Counted from the stretch's first letter, positions 1 through 9,187 are shown. The stretch: 64,000 bases of DNA from Acidimicrobiales bacterium (GCA_030448105.1 JAUJNP010000008.1:60424-124423), one strand, 5' to 3'. Numbers and translations: made by a program. The notes: a model not told the origin generated them from the sequence alone.

Positions 1-292
1 CGGACCCGGTGGTGACCATCGAGGCCTGCACCTGCTCGCCTTCGACCACCATGGTGCGGAAGTGGCTGCTGATGCAGCCCTGCTCGAACCAGGCCTGGCC
101 CCAGAGGAGGGTGGCCAGCGGGTCGAACTGGCTGAAGTGGGTGGGGCCTTCGATGGGCGCCCCGGCGAGGCCGAGCGCGGCCGCGGAGTCGGCGTCGTGC
201 ACGCTGGCGTGGCCGTCGACCACCTGGTCGGCCAGCATCTGGGCGGGGGACCGCAGAGGGCCGCTCACGGTGAGCTCGGTGACGAAGCGCAC
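1..292 (-). CDS. MaoC/hotdog-like protein, N-terminal part (runs off window)
   Basis: This is the first 97 residues of a protein whose remainder lies before the window. The likely start is GTG at 292; no in-frame start exists just upstream and there is no clear ribosome binding site. The visible protein has a short beta-like opening (RFVTELTVSG) and then the motif HASVHDADSAAALG followed by APIEGPTHFSQFDPL, a pattern I associate with MaoC/hotdog-fold acyl-CoA hydratase-like proteins. The divergent neighbour is an acyl-CoA dehydrogenase, which fits lipid metabolism, but the family assignment is tentative because the catalytic half is missing. Confidence 0.55.
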   Translation of the reverse strand, partial: MRFVTELTVSGPLRSPAQMLADQVVDGHASVHDADSAAALGLAGAPIEGPTHFSQFDPLATLLWGQAWFEQGCISSHFRTMVVEGEQVQASMVTTGS

Positions 293-380
293 GGCAGCAA
301 CGTAGCGGGATGCCCGCCGCCGACCCCGCCGGTACCTTGAGCGCACGGCGCCGGCCGAGCGCGCCACCGAAAGGACCCCG

Positions 381-1652
381 ATGCCCGCCAACCCGCTCAA
401 CGTCGACGACTTCGGAGGCGAGCTGTTCAACCTGGGCATGTCGCCCGAGGCCCGGCCCCTCCTCGACCAGGTGAAGACGTTCATCGCCACCGAAGTGGAG
501 CCCATGACCGCCGAGTTCTTCGCTCTGGGCGCCGACCGGGCCGACCGGTGGTCCTTCGCCCCGGGCCAGCTCGAGCTGCTGGAGGGCGTCAAGGACAAGG
601 CCAAGGCCAACGGCCTCTGGAACTTCTTCCTTCCTGACTCCGAGACCGGTCGGGGGTTGACCAACCTCGACTACGCCTACATCGCCGGCGAGCTCGGCAA
701 GAACCCCCTCGCGTCGGAGTGCCTCAACTGCTCGGCGCCCGACACCGGGAACATGGAGGTGCTCGAGCGGGTCGGCACGCCTGAGCAGAAGCGGCGCTGG
801 CTGGAGCCGCTGCTCAACGGCGAGATCCGCTCGGCCTTCGCCATGACCGAGCCCGGGCTGGCGTCCTCCGACGCCCGCAACATCGCCTGCTCGGCCGTGC
901 TCGACGGCGAGGAGTGGGTCATCAACGGCGAGAAGTACTACATCTCCGGCGCCGGCGACCCCCGCTGCAAGATCATGATCGTGATGGTCCGCACCAACCC
1001 GGACGCCGCCCAGCACCTGCGGCAGTCGCAGATCCTCGTGCCCATGGACACCCCCGGCGTGGAGGTGCTGGGCCCCATGCACGTGTTCGGCCGGGACGAC
1101 GCCCCCCACGGCCACATGCACCTGCGCTTCACCGACGTGCGGGTGCCGAAGGAGAACATCCTGCTCGGCGAGGGCCGGGGCTTCGAGATCTCCCAGCTCC
1201 GGCTCGGGCCCGGGCGCATCCACCACTGCATGCGCTCGGTGGGCGCGGCCGAGAAGGCGCTGGCGCTGATGGTGGAGCGCGGCCTCAGCCGCGAGGCGTT
1301 CGGCAAGCCCATCATCTCGCTCGGGAAGAACACCGAGTGGGTGTCGCGGGCCCGGATCGAGATCGAGGCCATGCGGCTGATGGTGCTCAAGGCGGCCAAG
1401 GCCATGGACCTCATGGGCAACGCCGAAGCCCGGGTGTGGGTCAGCGCGGTCAAGGCCATGGTGCCCGAGCGGGTGTGCGAGATCATCGACCAGGCCATCC
1501 AGATCCACGGCGCCACCGGCGTGTCCCAGTGGACCCCGCTGGCCGACATGTACGCTGCCCAGCGGACCCTGCGCCTCGCTGACGGTCCCGACGAGGTCCA
1601 CCACATGGTGGTGGGCCGAGCCGAGATCGCCCGCTACCAGCGCACCCCCTGA
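381..1652 (+). CDS. acyl-CoA dehydrogenase family protein (ACAD10/11-like)
   Basis: This 423-residue protein is a flavin-dependent acyl-CoA dehydrogenase, oxidising acyl-CoA thioesters at the alpha-beta bond in the cytoplasm. The order is N-terminal helices, the middle beta domain with AFAMTEPG and the substrate-binding segment around residue 150-180, then the C-terminal helical domain with SREAFGKP and QIHGATGVS. Near the C-terminus the motif ADGPDEVH replaces the usual YEGTS, as in the ACAD10/ACAD11 subfamily, so an aspartate sits where medium-chain enzymes carry the catalytic glutamate. The ATG start is preceded by AAAGGA at a good distance. Length is typical for the family. Substrate chain length cannot be told from the sequence. 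Confidence 0.93.
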   Translation: MPANPLNVDDFGGELFNLGMSPEARPLLDQVKTFIATEVEPMTAEFFALGADRADRWSFAPGQLELLEGVKDKAKANGLWNFFLPDSETGRGLTNLDYAYIAGELGKNPLASECLNCSAPDTGNMEVLERVGTPEQKRRWLEPLLNGEIRSAFAMTEPGLASSDARNIACSAVLDGEEWVINGEKYYISGAGDPRCKIMIVMVRTNPDAAQHLRQSQILVPMDTPGVEVLGPMHVFGRDDAPHGHMHLRFTDVRVPKENILLGEGRGFEISQLRLGPGRIHHCMRSVGAAEKALALMVERGLSREAFGKPIISLGKNTEWVSRARIEIEAMRLMVLKAAKAMDLMGNAEARVWVSAVKAMVPERVCEIIDQAIQIHGATGVSQWTPLADMYAAQRTLRLADGPDEVHHMVVGRAEIARYQRTP

Positions 1653-1706
1653 CCCGCCCGGTCGGCTCCTGCGACCAGAGGCCCCCGCCGCCCCCGCCCC
1701 CCTCAC

Positions 1707-1724
1707 CCCCCGGATGACCGGGGG
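1707..1724 (+). terminator. GC-rich hairpin after the acyl-CoA dehydrogenase gene
   Basis: A perfect 7-bp stem (CCCCCGG/CCGGGGG) with a 4-base loop lies 55 bases after the stop codon. It has no T-run, so it is at best a weak or Rho-assisted terminator. Confidence 0.35.
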
Positions 1725-1787
1725 ATCGCGCCAAGAACGGCTTGTGAGACCCGCTCAGGATCAGTGCGTCGCTCCGTCTGCATCGAC

Positions 1788-2414
1788 ATGAAGCTCACTG
1801 TCCAGACGTTCCTGACCCTCGACGGCGTGATGCAGGCCCCCGGCGGACCTGAGGAAGATCCCAGCGACGCCTTCACCCACGGCGGCTGGCAGGCCGCGTT
1901 CCCCGATCCGGCCGTCGGCGAGTTCGTCACCGAGCTCAACAGCCACGCCAGCGCGTTCCTGTTCGGACGCAGAACTTTCGACATCTTCCGCGGCCACTGG
2001 CCTGATCAGACCGACCCCGTCGATCCCATCGCCACGGCGATCAACTCGCTACCCAAGTACGTCGTGTCCAACTCCCTAAGCGAAGCGGATGCAACGTGGC
2101 GCGGCGAGCACCCCGACACCGCTCGCCTCGTGACCGGCGACGTCGTCGCGGCGGTGGAGGCGGTGAAGGACGAACCCGGCGACGAGCTGCAGATCTGGGG
2201 AAGCAGCAAACTCCTCCAGACGCTGTTGCAGCATGAACTCGTCGACCGCTTCCGCCTGATGACGTTTCCGCTGGTGCTCGGCTCCGGTCGCCGTTTGTTC
2301 AACGACGGCATCCTCCCGGCGACGATGCGCCCTGTCGACCTCACCGTCACCGATCTCGGCATCGTCCTCGGCACCTACGAGCCAGCCGGCCCGGTTCGCC
2401 ACGGTCAGATGTAG
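1788..2414 (+). CDS. dihydrofolate reductase family protein (RibD C-terminal-like)
   Basis: This 208-residue protein belongs to the DHFR/RibD C-terminal fold, NADPH-binding reductases of unknown substrate (YyaP/YwjB type). The diagnostic opening MKLTVQTFLTLDGVMQAPGG, the GRRTFDIF segment near residue 60 and IWGSSKLLQTLL with FPLVLGSGRRLF in the second half are all present. I chose ATG 1788 because homologues begin just before the first beta strand; an in-frame GTG at 1764 would add eight residues with no support. No strong ribosome binding site is visible. Base composition is a little less GC-rich than the neighbours, which may reflect transfer. It stands alone beside the tRNA-Pro gene. Confidence 0.85.
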   Translation: MKLTVQTFLTLDGVMQAPGGPEEDPSDAFTHGGWQAAFPDPAVGEFVTELNSHASAFLFGRRTFDIFRGHWPDQTDPVDPIATAINSLPKYVVSNSLSEADATWRGEHPDTARLVTGDVVAAVEAVKDEPGDELQIWGSSKLLQTLLQHELVDRFRLMTFPLVLGSGRRLFNDGILPATMRPVDLTVTDLGIVLGTYEPAGPVRHGQM

Positions 2415-2446
2415 CCGCGGGCCGAACGGGGGATGGCCGCATCCGT

Positions 2447-2523
2447 TGGTCGGGGTGGCGGGATTTGAACCCACGACCTCTGCGTCCCGAACGCAGCGCG
2501 CTGCCAAACTGCGCCACACCCCG
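2447..2523 (-). tRNA. tRNA-Pro (anticodon CGG)
   Basis: Read on the minus strand, a full cloverleaf is visible: 7-bp acceptor stem CGGGGTG/CACCCCG, a D arm, anticodon stem CTGCG/CGCAG with loop TTCGGGA giving anticodon CGG (proline), and T arm GTGGG-TTCAAAT-CCCGC. The discriminator is A and CCA is encoded (2447-2449). Confidence 0.96.
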
Positions 2524-2560
2524 AAGCCGTCGATCGTACAGGACCGCCGTCGGCGGCCGG

Positions 2561-3010
2561 TCAGGGGATGGCGTCGGCCACGCCGCTGGCATCGCCGGCG
2601 CCCATGGCCTGGGGCTCGGCGTCGGTGCCGTCGTGGAACGTGCCGCCGGCCAGGAGGGCGTCGGCGGCCCGCCGTAGGCGGAAGGCGTCGAGGGGCTTCA
2701 CCAGCCACCCCTCGGCGTCGGAGCGCTGGGCGAGGAACACGTCCGCACTGCGGTCGAGGAGCATGAGCACGGGGGTGCGCTCGAGGCGGCCGGCGCCCTC
2801 CTCCAGGCGCAGGGCCATGCACGTGGCCATGCCTCCCATGTTGCCGATCTGCAGGTCGAGCACGACCAGGTCGGGATCCTCGTCGCGCACCGCGGGGACC
2901 ACCTCGGCGCCGGCTCGCACCCGGTGGACCTCGGTGCCGGGCCGCTCGAGGGCGGCTCGCACCTCGTCCGCGATCCAGTCGGCGTCGGTGGCGAGCAGGA
3001 CGTCGTGCAC
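2561..3010 (-). CDS. response-regulator receiver-domain protein
   Basis: This 149-residue protein is a single CheY-like receiver domain with a short C-terminal tail and no output domain. Acidic residues D9/D11 follow the first strand, the phosphoacceptor is D52 in LVVLDLQ, and the conserved lysine is K105 in LVKP. Such stand-alone receivers pass a phosphoryl signal to a partner protein rather than binding DNA. The gene is divergent from a STAS-domain gene, so a role in partner-switching regulation is plausible but inferred. No kinase is adjacent. Confidence 0.85.
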   Translation of the reverse strand: MHDVLLATDADWIADEVRAALERPGTEVHRVRAGAEVVPAVRDEDPDLVVLDLQIGNMGGMATCMALRLEEGAGRLERTPVLMLLDRSADVFLAQRSDAEGWLVKPLDAFRLRRAADALLAGGTFHDGTDAEPQAMGAGDASGVADAIP

Positions 3011-3112
3011 CGGGCGAGGCTAGTGCCGGCCGCCCTCGGCCATCGCCGGTCGAGCGGTCATCGGGGGCGCGGGCACGGGGCGTGACTCCGGCCTCACCGC
3101 GGGCGAGCGAGG

Positions 3113-3138
3113 GTTCTCGCCGGAGAGCCCTTGGGTAC
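3113..3138 (+). promoter_or_regulatory. candidate SigF/SigB-type promoter upstream of the STAS gene
   Basis: GTTC (3113-3116) and GGGTAC (3133-3138) are separated by 16 bases and resemble the actinobacterial SigF consensus GTTT-N15-17-GGGTAT. They sit 33 bases before the start of an anti-sigma antagonist gene. This is a by-eye match with two mismatches. Confidence 0.35.
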
Positions 3139-3170
3139 CATTCTGCGCCCTTGCCCACCCCGGAGGACGA

Positions 3171-3518
3171 GTGCTCGAGATCGAGGTCGACGAGACCGAC
3201 GCGTACACGCTGTGCCGCCCGGTGGGCGAGCTCGACGCGTACACGGTGAACGAGTTCCGCGAGGCCCTGGGGGGCGTGGCCAGCGCCTCCCGGCTGCTGA
3301 TCGACCTCTCAGCGGTGCCCTTCATGGACTCGGCCGGCCTCGGCGCGCTCATCGGCGGCATCCGCCGAGCCCGCGAGGCGGGCGGCGAGGTGGCGGTGGC
3401 GTGCAGCCGGCCCACCCTGACCCGCCTGCTGCACACCACCGGCTTCGACCGCATCGTGCCCGTCACCGAGACCCTCGACGGGGCCGCCGCCGCCCTCGCC
3501 GACAGCGCCGTCGAGTAG
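3171..3518 (+). CDS. STAS-domain anti-sigma factor antagonist
   Basis: This 115-residue protein is a single STAS domain of the SpoIIAA/RsbV type, which binds an anti-sigma kinase and releases the sigma factor when unphosphorylated. The key motif FMDSAGLGAL contains the phosphorylatable serine S54. The GTG start is preceded by GGAGGA. A second STAS gene with an adjacent RsbW-like kinase lies at 57.8-58.6 kb, so the cognate kinase for this copy may be that one or one outside the window. A possible SigF-like promoter stands just upstream. Confidence 0.9.
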   Translation: MLEIEVDETDAYTLCRPVGELDAYTVNEFREALGGVASASRLLIDLSAVPFMDSAGLGALIGGIRRAREAGGEVAVACSRPTLTRLLHTTGFDRIVPVTETLDGAAAALADSAVE

Positions 3519-3576
3519 CCGAGCTGCGCAGCCGCCAGGCGGAGCAGCACCCGGCGTGGGGGCCGGATGGCGAAGC

Positions 3577-3591
3577 CGCTCCGGCGGAGCG
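3577..3591. terminator. hairpin between convergent STAS and ArsA-like genes
   Basis: CGCTCC-GGC-GGAGCG forms a 6-bp stem with a 3-base loop in the 101-base gap between convergent stop codons. No T-run follows on either strand. Next to it the pentamer GATCA occurs three times in tandem (3609-3621). Confidence 0.3.
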
Positions 3592-3619
3592 AAGCGGAGG
3601 CGGAGCCAATCAGATCAGA

Positions 3620-4690
3620 TCAAAACAAGTGGGCGGCGATGGCGTCCAGGCCGTCGAGGTCGTGCACGTCGGTGGGGAGGAAGGGCACCCGCACCACGGG
3701 TGCCGGCGCCACCTGGTCGGCCAGCCCCTCGAGGTGCTGCTCCTCGCGCGCCGCCACCAGGGCGAAGTCGGCCAGGTTGGCGTAGAGCGCCCCCAGCTCG
3801 GTGCCGGCCAGGGTGGCGGCCCGCTCGCGGTGGGCCTCGGGCAGGCGGTCGGTGAAGCGGGGGTGCATCCGGTTCACGATGAGGGCCCGCACCGGGATGT
3901 CGTTCTCACCGAGCTTGGCCGCGAAGAAGTGGGCCTCCTGCACGGTGTCGCGCCGGGGCGAAGCCACCAGGACGAAGGCGGTGCGGGGGTCCGACAGCAG
4001 CTCCAGCACCCGTTCGGCCCGCTGTCGGAACCCCTGCTCCATCCCTTCAAAGGCGCCGAAGAACGCCACCGCGTCGTCGAACACGTCGGAGCCGACCACC
4101 TTCGACACGGCCCGGATGAACGCCTGGGCCGCCTTGTTGACCGCCTTCATCACGCCCCGGGTGGGGGCGGTGAGCACCCGGTAGAGGCGGTGGTCGAGGA
4201 AGTTGGTGAGGCGCCGGGAGGCGTCGATGAAGTCGAGGGCGTGGCGGGTGGGGGGCGTGTCCACCACCACGACGTCGAAGGCGTCGTCGGCCTGGAGCTC
4301 GTAGAGCTTCTCCATGGCCATGTACTCCTGCGTGCCCGACAGCGCGCCGGAGATGTTCCGGTAGAAGCGGTTGGCCAGGATGCGCTCGGCCTGCTCGGGG
4401 CTGCCGGCGTAGGTGGTGACGATGGCGTCGAAGGTGCTCTTGGTGTCGAGCATCACCGCCGAGAGCTCCCCGGGCCAGTCCCCGGCGATGGCCTTGGGGG
4501 TGTTGCCGATGCCGTCGAGGCCGAGGGCGTCGGCGAGGCGGCGGGCCGGGTCGATGGTGACCACCACCGCCCGGCGGCCGGTCCGGGCGGCCTGCATGGC
4601 CAGGACGGCGGCGGTGGTGGTCTTGCCCACCCCGCCGGACCCGCAACAGATGATGATCTCGCTGGTGCCGGCCAGGTCGGCGAGGGTCAC
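3620..4690 (-). CDS. ArsA/Get3-like ATPase, second of pair (BagB-like, Rv3680 type)
   Basis: This 356-residue P-loop ATPase belongs to the ArsA/Get3 family. Walker A (CGSGGVGKTT) lies at residues 16-25, followed by VVTIDPARRLADAL (switch region) and VVVDTPPTRHALDF in the middle. The GTG start overlaps the stop of the upstream ArsA gene (GTGA), so the two are translationally coupled. In mycobacteria the matching pair Rv3679-Rv3680 forms a heteromeric Get3-like complex (BagA/BagB) next to whiB4; here a whiB gene is 2.4 kb away. The protein lacks the metal-binding cysteines expected of an arsenite pump ATPase and no arsB is near, so arsenic export is unlikely. Confidence 0.88.
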   Translation of the reverse strand: MTLADLAGTSEIIICCGSGGVGKTTTAAVLAMQAARTGRRAVVVTIDPARRLADALGLDGIGNTPKAIAGDWPGELSAVMLDTKSTFDAIVTTYAGSPEQAERILANRFYRNISGALSGTQEYMAMEKLYELQADDAFDVVVVDTPPTRHALDFIDASRRLTNFLDHRLYRVLTAPTRGVMKAVNKAAQAFIRAVSKVVGSDVFDDAVAFFGAFEGMEQGFRQRAERVLELLSDPRTAFVLVASPRRDTVQEAHFFAAKLGENDIPVRALIVNRMHPRFTDRLPEAHRERAATLAGTELGALYANLADFALVAAREEQHLEGLADQVAPAPVVRVPFLPTDVHDLDGLDAIAAHLF

Positions 4691-5697
4691 GCTGATCCAC
4701 CGTCCCGGGCGCCGGCCGGGACCATCCGCGGCAGGGCGTCGATGCCCTCGAGCAGCGCGGCGGCGAGGGTGTCGATGTCGGCGGGGCCGAGATCGGCGTT
4801 GAAGAGGTAGGGCAGCCGCAGCTGGGGGAGCGGGAGCTGCTCGGCCAGCCGGTCGAGCTGGTGGCGCTGCAGGGCGCTGCGGTCCCGGCGGAACTGCGCC
4901 GCCGCCGCCAGGTCGTCGGCCTCTCCGGGGCGCAGGGTGGTGCCGACGGCCTCGGCCGCCGCCTCCGGGTCGGCCTCGAGGCCCCCCATCTCCGGGTAGA
5001 GGCCGTTGACCACCACCGGCCCGAGGCTGACGCCCACCTTGTCCTCGAGGCTGAAGGCCGTCTCCACCAGCTCGTTCACCGGCGTCTCTTCGGGCAGCGC
5101 CACCAGCAGCACCTGGCAGCGGGCGGGGTCGGTCAGCAGCTCGAGCACCTCGGAGGCCTGGGTGTTGATGGGCCCCACCTTCACCGCGTCGACCAGGCCG
5201 CGGGCCGACTGGAGGAAGCGGATGGCGTGGCCGGCGGCGGGGGCGTCGAGCACCACGTAGTCGGGCGAGCCGGCGGCACCGGCGGCGGCCGCCCGTTCGA
5301 TCTGCTTGACCTTGCCCAGCACCAGGATGTCCTTGATGCCGGGCACCGCCGTGGCCACCACGTCGAGCGCCCCGGTGGACATGAGCCGCTTCGACAGGCG
5401 GGACATGCCGTGGTCGTGGAGGTACTCGAGGAGGGCATCGTCGGGCGTGAGGGTGCGGGCGGTGACCTCGGCCGCCCCCTCCGCCGCCTCCGAGAGCACC
5501 ATCTGGTCGTAGGCGAGGGGGGCCTTGCCGAACATGGACGCCAGCCCGCTCTTGCCCTCCACCTCCACGATGAGGGTGGACAGGCCCGACAGGGCGGCGG
5601 CCCGGGCCAGCGCGGCCGACACCGTGGTTTTGCCGACGCCGCCCTTGCCCGCCACGATGGCGACGCGGGAGGCAGTGAAGAACTGCTGTGCATCCAC
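4687..5697 (-). CDS. ArsA/Get3-like ATPase, first of pair (BagA-like, Rv3679 type)
   Basis: This 336-residue ATPase starts with the Walker A loop AGKGGVGKTT at residues 16-25, then LIVEVEGKSGLASMF, the family's signature after strand 2, and VVLDAPAAGHAIRF around residue 155-170. It is the upstream member of a coupled pair and shares more with Rv3679 (VEVEG motif) than with its partner (TIDPARR motif), so the two are likely to form a heterodimer. Family members handle client membrane proteins or anions; the client is unknown. The gene is divergent from the damaged NfeD-type gene, separated by only 41 bases. Confidence 0.88.
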   Translation of the reverse strand: MDAQQFFTASRVAIVAGKGGVGKTTVSAALARAAALSGLSTLIVEVEGKSGLASMFGKAPLAYDQMVLSEAAEGAAEVTARTLTPDDALLEYLHDHGMSRLSKRLMSTGALDVVATAVPGIKDILVLGKVKQIERAAAAGAAGSPDYVVLDAPAAGHAIRFLQSARGLVDAVKVGPINTQASEVLELLTDPARCQVLLVALPEETPVNELVETAFSLEDKVGVSLGPVVVNGLYPEMGGLEADPEAAAEAVGTTLRPGEADDLAAAAQFRRDRSALQRHQLDRLAEQLPLPQLRLPYLFNADLGPADIDTLAAALLEGIDALPRMVPAGARDGGSA

Positions 5698-5738
5698 GTC
5701 GGTACCCGTCAGGACGTCGGCACGATCGGAGGCATTCG

Positions 5739-7016
5739 GTGCGCAGGCTATCGACCGTCGCCGCCGCCCTGATCGCCCTGGCCCTCGCCCTGGTGCTCGG
5801 CCCGGCTGCTCCCCCGGCGACCGCGACCCCCGGCGCGCCGCCCGGCGCCGCCCAGGGCGGGGCGGAGGCGGACCTGAGCGTGATCCAGGTCAGCGGCCTG
5901 CTCGACCCGGTGCTGGCCGACTTCGTGGAGGGTGCCATCGCCGACGCTGAGCGCCGAGGCGCCGTCTGGCTCGTGCTCCAGGTCAACAGCACGGGCACGG
6001 TGGTGGGCGAGGAGCGGGTGGCCGAGCTGGTGGAGCGGGTGCGCACCGCTTCGGTGCCGGTGGGCGGGTGGGGCCGAGCGGCTCGCGCCCACGCCGGCAT
6101 GGCCCAGCTGGCCGCCGTGGCCGACGCCGTCGGCATCGCCCCGGGCAGCCGGCTGGGACGCCTCGGGGAGCCGGCGGTGGCCGCCGAGCGGTTCCGCGCG
6201 CCGTTCCGGCGCGGGCGCTGGGCCGCCTCCGCGACGGCACCGTCACCGCCACCGAGGGCAACGGCTGGGGCTCACCGAGCGGCCGGCTCCCATCCTCGGC
6301 GAGTTCCTCGTCGGCCTCGACGGCGTGGCCACCCGGGTGGCCCGCACCGCGAGGGGCCCCGCCGCACGGTGGCTAACACCCCGGTCTTCGCCAAGCTCAG
6401 CGTGGGTGACCAGCTGATGCACACCGTGGCCAGCCCCCGGTGGCCTACCTCCTGTTCGTGATCGGCATGGCGCTGCTCGTGTTCGAGCTGTTCACGGCGG
6501 GCGTGGCGTGGCCGGCCTGGTCGGGGCGGGCGCCGTGGTGCTCGGGTCCTACGGGCTGGCCGTGCTGCCGTCCCGCCCTGGCGCGGTCGCCCTGCTGGTG
6601 GTGGCCATGGTCGCCTTCGCGGTGGACGTGCAGACCGGCGTGCTGGTTGTGGACCGGCATCGGCTGCGCCGCCCTGGTGGCCGGGTCGCTTCTGCTCTAC
6701 GACGGCGTGTCGCTCTCGTGGATCCTGCTGCTGGTCGGCCTGGCCGGGATCCTCGTGTTCGTCCTGGCGGGGATGCCGGCCATGGTGCGCACCCGGTTCT
6801 CGACGCCGACCATCGGGCGGGGAGGATGGTGGGTGAGGAGGGCGAGGCGGTGGCCGACGTCGCCCCCGACGGGGTGGTGAAGGTGCGGCGCGCTGTGGCG
6901 GGGCTCGACCAACCGGGTCACCCCGGTGCCCGCGGGATCCCCGTCCGGGTGGTGGAGGTGGACGGCCTGCTGGAGGTCGAGCCCCTGAAGGGGGCGCCCG
7001 GGACTACCGCCACTAG
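5739..7016 (+). pseudogene. NfeD/ClpP-class membrane protease gene with many frameshifts
   Basis: The reading begins at GTG 5739 (GGAGG upstream) with a signal peptide and then VIQVSGLLDPVLADFVEGAI, the opening of the periplasmic ClpP-like domain of NfeD proteins. Recognisable family sequence then continues in changing frames: PILGEFLVGLDGVATRVA, TVANTPVFAKLSVGDQL, AYLLFVIGMALLVFELFTAG, several membrane helices, and a C-terminal OB-like domain ending DYRH-stop at 7014-7016. At least seven frame changes are needed, yet no nonsense codon breaks any segment and the amino-acid signal remains good. Such proteins are membrane-bound serine proteases, often paired with stomatins. Either the gene is recently inactivated or the sequence here carries indel errors; the same pattern affects selB and selA downstream. 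Confidence 0.7.
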
Positions 7017-7107
7017 CTCTATCGACCCGGTGCGCTCGGGAAAGTTGCCCCTTGTCGCCGTGGGTCCATCGGCCTATGGTCGCCATCGCCGAAAGGGGGC
7101 ATTGCCT

Positions 7108-7371
7108 GTGAGCGCACAGCGAGTCGAGGAGTCCTGGCAGCTCAAAGCCGCCTGCCGGGGCCCGCAATCGGCCGTCTTCTTCCCGCCGTCCACCTTCGAG
7201 CGCAAGGACGAGAAGGTCGAGCGCGAGAGCCGGGCCAAGGAGATCTGCCGTACGTGTCCCGTGAAGGCGCCCTGCCTCGAGTACGCCGTCCGCATCCGCG
7301 AGCCCCACGGCATCTGGGGCGGACTCAACGAGGCCGAACGCAAGAACCTGGCGGTGGCCCAGGCCAACTGA
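7108..7371 (+). CDS. WhiB-family iron-sulfur transcription factor
   Basis: This 87-residue protein has the four cysteines that bind a [4Fe-4S] cluster (C16, C47, C50, C56; the last three as C-x2-C-x5-C) and the DNA-contacting turn GIWGGLNEAERK. WhiB proteins are small redox-sensitive partners of the primary sigma factor, found only in actinobacteria and their phages. The GTG start at 7108 has GAAAGGGGG nine bases upstream; longer readings would run back into the damaged NfeD gene. The position close to the ArsA pair recalls whiB4 of mycobacteria, but the sequence does not identify the subclass. It is intact although its neighbours on both sides are full of frameshifts. Confidence 0.93.
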   Translation: MSAQRVEESWQLKAACRGPQSAVFFPPSTFERKDEKVERESRAKEICRTCPVKAPCLEYAVRIREPHGIWGGLNEAERKNLAVAQAN

Positions 7372-7469
7372 TCTCAGGCGGCTGCACGGCGGCGGCCAGC
7401 TCGGGGGCGGCTCGGGTGACGTCGTTCCAGTCGGGCGCTGGCCCATGCGCGAGCGGGCCGTGACACCGG

Positions 7470-9187
7470 TCAGCCGGCGCCGGGAAGTCGGGGACCGGCG
7501 ATGCGCAGGTCGCCCCGGCGGCGGGTGACGCCCACGGCGTCGAGGTGGGCCAGTAGCGGCACGGCCCACTTGCGGGTGGTGGCCAGCGCTTCGCACCTGG
7601 GCCACGGTGATGCCGTCGGGGTGCTCGGCCAGCAGGGCGGCCACCCGCTCGGCCGCCGCCACCACCGCCGAGGAGGCGAACCACACGCCGTCGTGCTCCA
7701 CCACCAACCCCCGCTGCGCCAGACCGCAGCTCGCCCCGGTCGACGCCGTCGGGGGCTGGAAAGGGTGCGCTCTCCAGCGCGGTCACGAAGGGATGGTCGG
7801 CGAGGGGGTCAGCCCGCTGCGCCGGGCGAGCCCGCCCGCCGGCCACGACGATGTCCTCGAGCGTGTCGAGGAGGGCCCGCTGGCGTTCGTGGAGGGTGGC
7901 CACGTCCAAGCCGAGTGGGCCGGCGGCGACCACCGCGGCAAGCACCGTTCTCGGCCTGGGGGGCCGACGGCGCCACCACCCACCGGCCGACGTTGGCGGT
8001 TCGATCCACGCCGGTGAGGCGCTCCAGCTCCTCGGCCTCCACCCACCCCCGCTCCTCGATGACCCGGTCCACGGACCGGTCGGGCCGGGCCCGCGAGGCC
8101 CGGCGCACCGGGGCCACGTCGAGCACCTCGCCGCCGCCGACCGTCTCGCCCCGCCCGCTCTCGCGCAGCACGAACCGGTCGCCCGGCAGCAGCGGCAAGG
8201 CGGTCGGCAGGTGCAGGCGCACGTGGCCCTCGCCGCCCGGCGCGATGACCTCGGGTCCCAGGACCCGCAGCCGCACCGGATGCTCGCCCGAGCCCACGTA
8301 GGCCAGGTGCGCTCCCGGCGGGACACGGGATGGTCGAGGGAGGCGAGCACCCGGAGGGAGGCGTCCAGGGTGGTGACCGCTTGCCAGCGGCCCGGCTCCA
8401 CGAGGGCGTCGCCCCGCCGGGTGTCCTGATGGCCCAGCCCGGCGAGGTTGGCCGCCACGCGATGCCCCGGGCCCACCTGTTCACGGCGAGCGCCGAGGGT
8501 CTCCAGGCCCCGCACCCTCACGGGTCGGGCCCGCGCCCCACCGGGGCCCACGACCACGAGCTCGTCGCCCACCGACAGCGACCCTCCCGCCAGGGTGCCG
8601 GTGACTACCGTGCCCGACCCCGGGCGGCGAAGGCCCGGTCGATCCACAGCCGGGGCCGGCTGCGGTCGACCGAGGTGGGGGGGTGGTGGCCAGGAGGTGG
8701 TCGAGCCCCGCCCGCAGCTCGTCGACGCCCCGCCCCGAGGGGGCATCGACGGGCACCACGTCGGCCCCGGCCAGGAAGGTGCCGGCGGTGCGGTCGGCCA
8801 CATCGAGGGTCGCCAGCTCGACGGTGTCGTCGTCGACCAGTCCCACCTTGGTCAGCGCGACCAGGCCATGGCCACCCCGAGCAGCTCGAGGATGCGGAGG
8901 TGCTCCTCGGACTGCGGCTTCCAGCCCTCGGTGGCGGCCACCACGAACAGGCAGGCGTCCACCGCCCCCACGCCGGCCATCATGTTCTTGAGGAAGCGGA
9001 CGTGACCGGGCACGTCGACGAGGTGCACGGCTCGTCCCGAAGCCAGGGTGGTGCCGGCGAAGCCGAGGTCGACGGTGAGGCCCTGGCCTTCTCCTCCGCC
9101 CACCGGTCGGGGTCGGTGCCGGTGAGGGCGGTGACCAGGGTGGACTTGCCGTGGTCGACGTGCCCGGCGGTGGCGACGACGCACCAT
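7470..9187 (-). pseudogene. selB: selB, selenocysteine-specific elongation factor, frameshifted
   Basis: SelB delivers Sec-tRNA to the ribosome at UGA codons. Family sequence is present from end to end but spread over changing frames. The start ATG 9187 overlaps the selA stop (TGATG). Shifted at once is [15 protein letters not shown] (P-loop of the G domain); the frame returns for [13 protein letters not shown] and [14 protein letters not shown], shifts at about 8850 (VGLVDDDTVELATL), about 8690 (GSGTVVTGTLAGGSLSVGDE), about 8310 (PVRLRVLGPEVIAPGGEGHV), about 7950, 7750 and 7600, and ends with the winged-helix tail AVGVTRRRGDLRIAGPRLPG and TGA at 7470. At least seven indels are required and no segment contains a stop. 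The intact selC gene at 46.3 kb argues that the system may be functional and that some indels are sequence errors. Confidence 0.75.

Noticed and set aside
4687..5697. Arsenite-pump ATPase role for the ArsA pair
   Set aside because: No arsB, arsD or arsenate reductase nearby and no metal-binding cysteines; the Get3-like actinobacterial pair is a better fit.
3620..6136. One long 838-residue minus-strand reading covering both ArsA genes
   Set aside because: Only its C-terminal 356 residues are ArsA-like; the rest is antisense to nfeD or out of frame with the upstream ArsA gene, which is better read in another frame with GTGA coupling.
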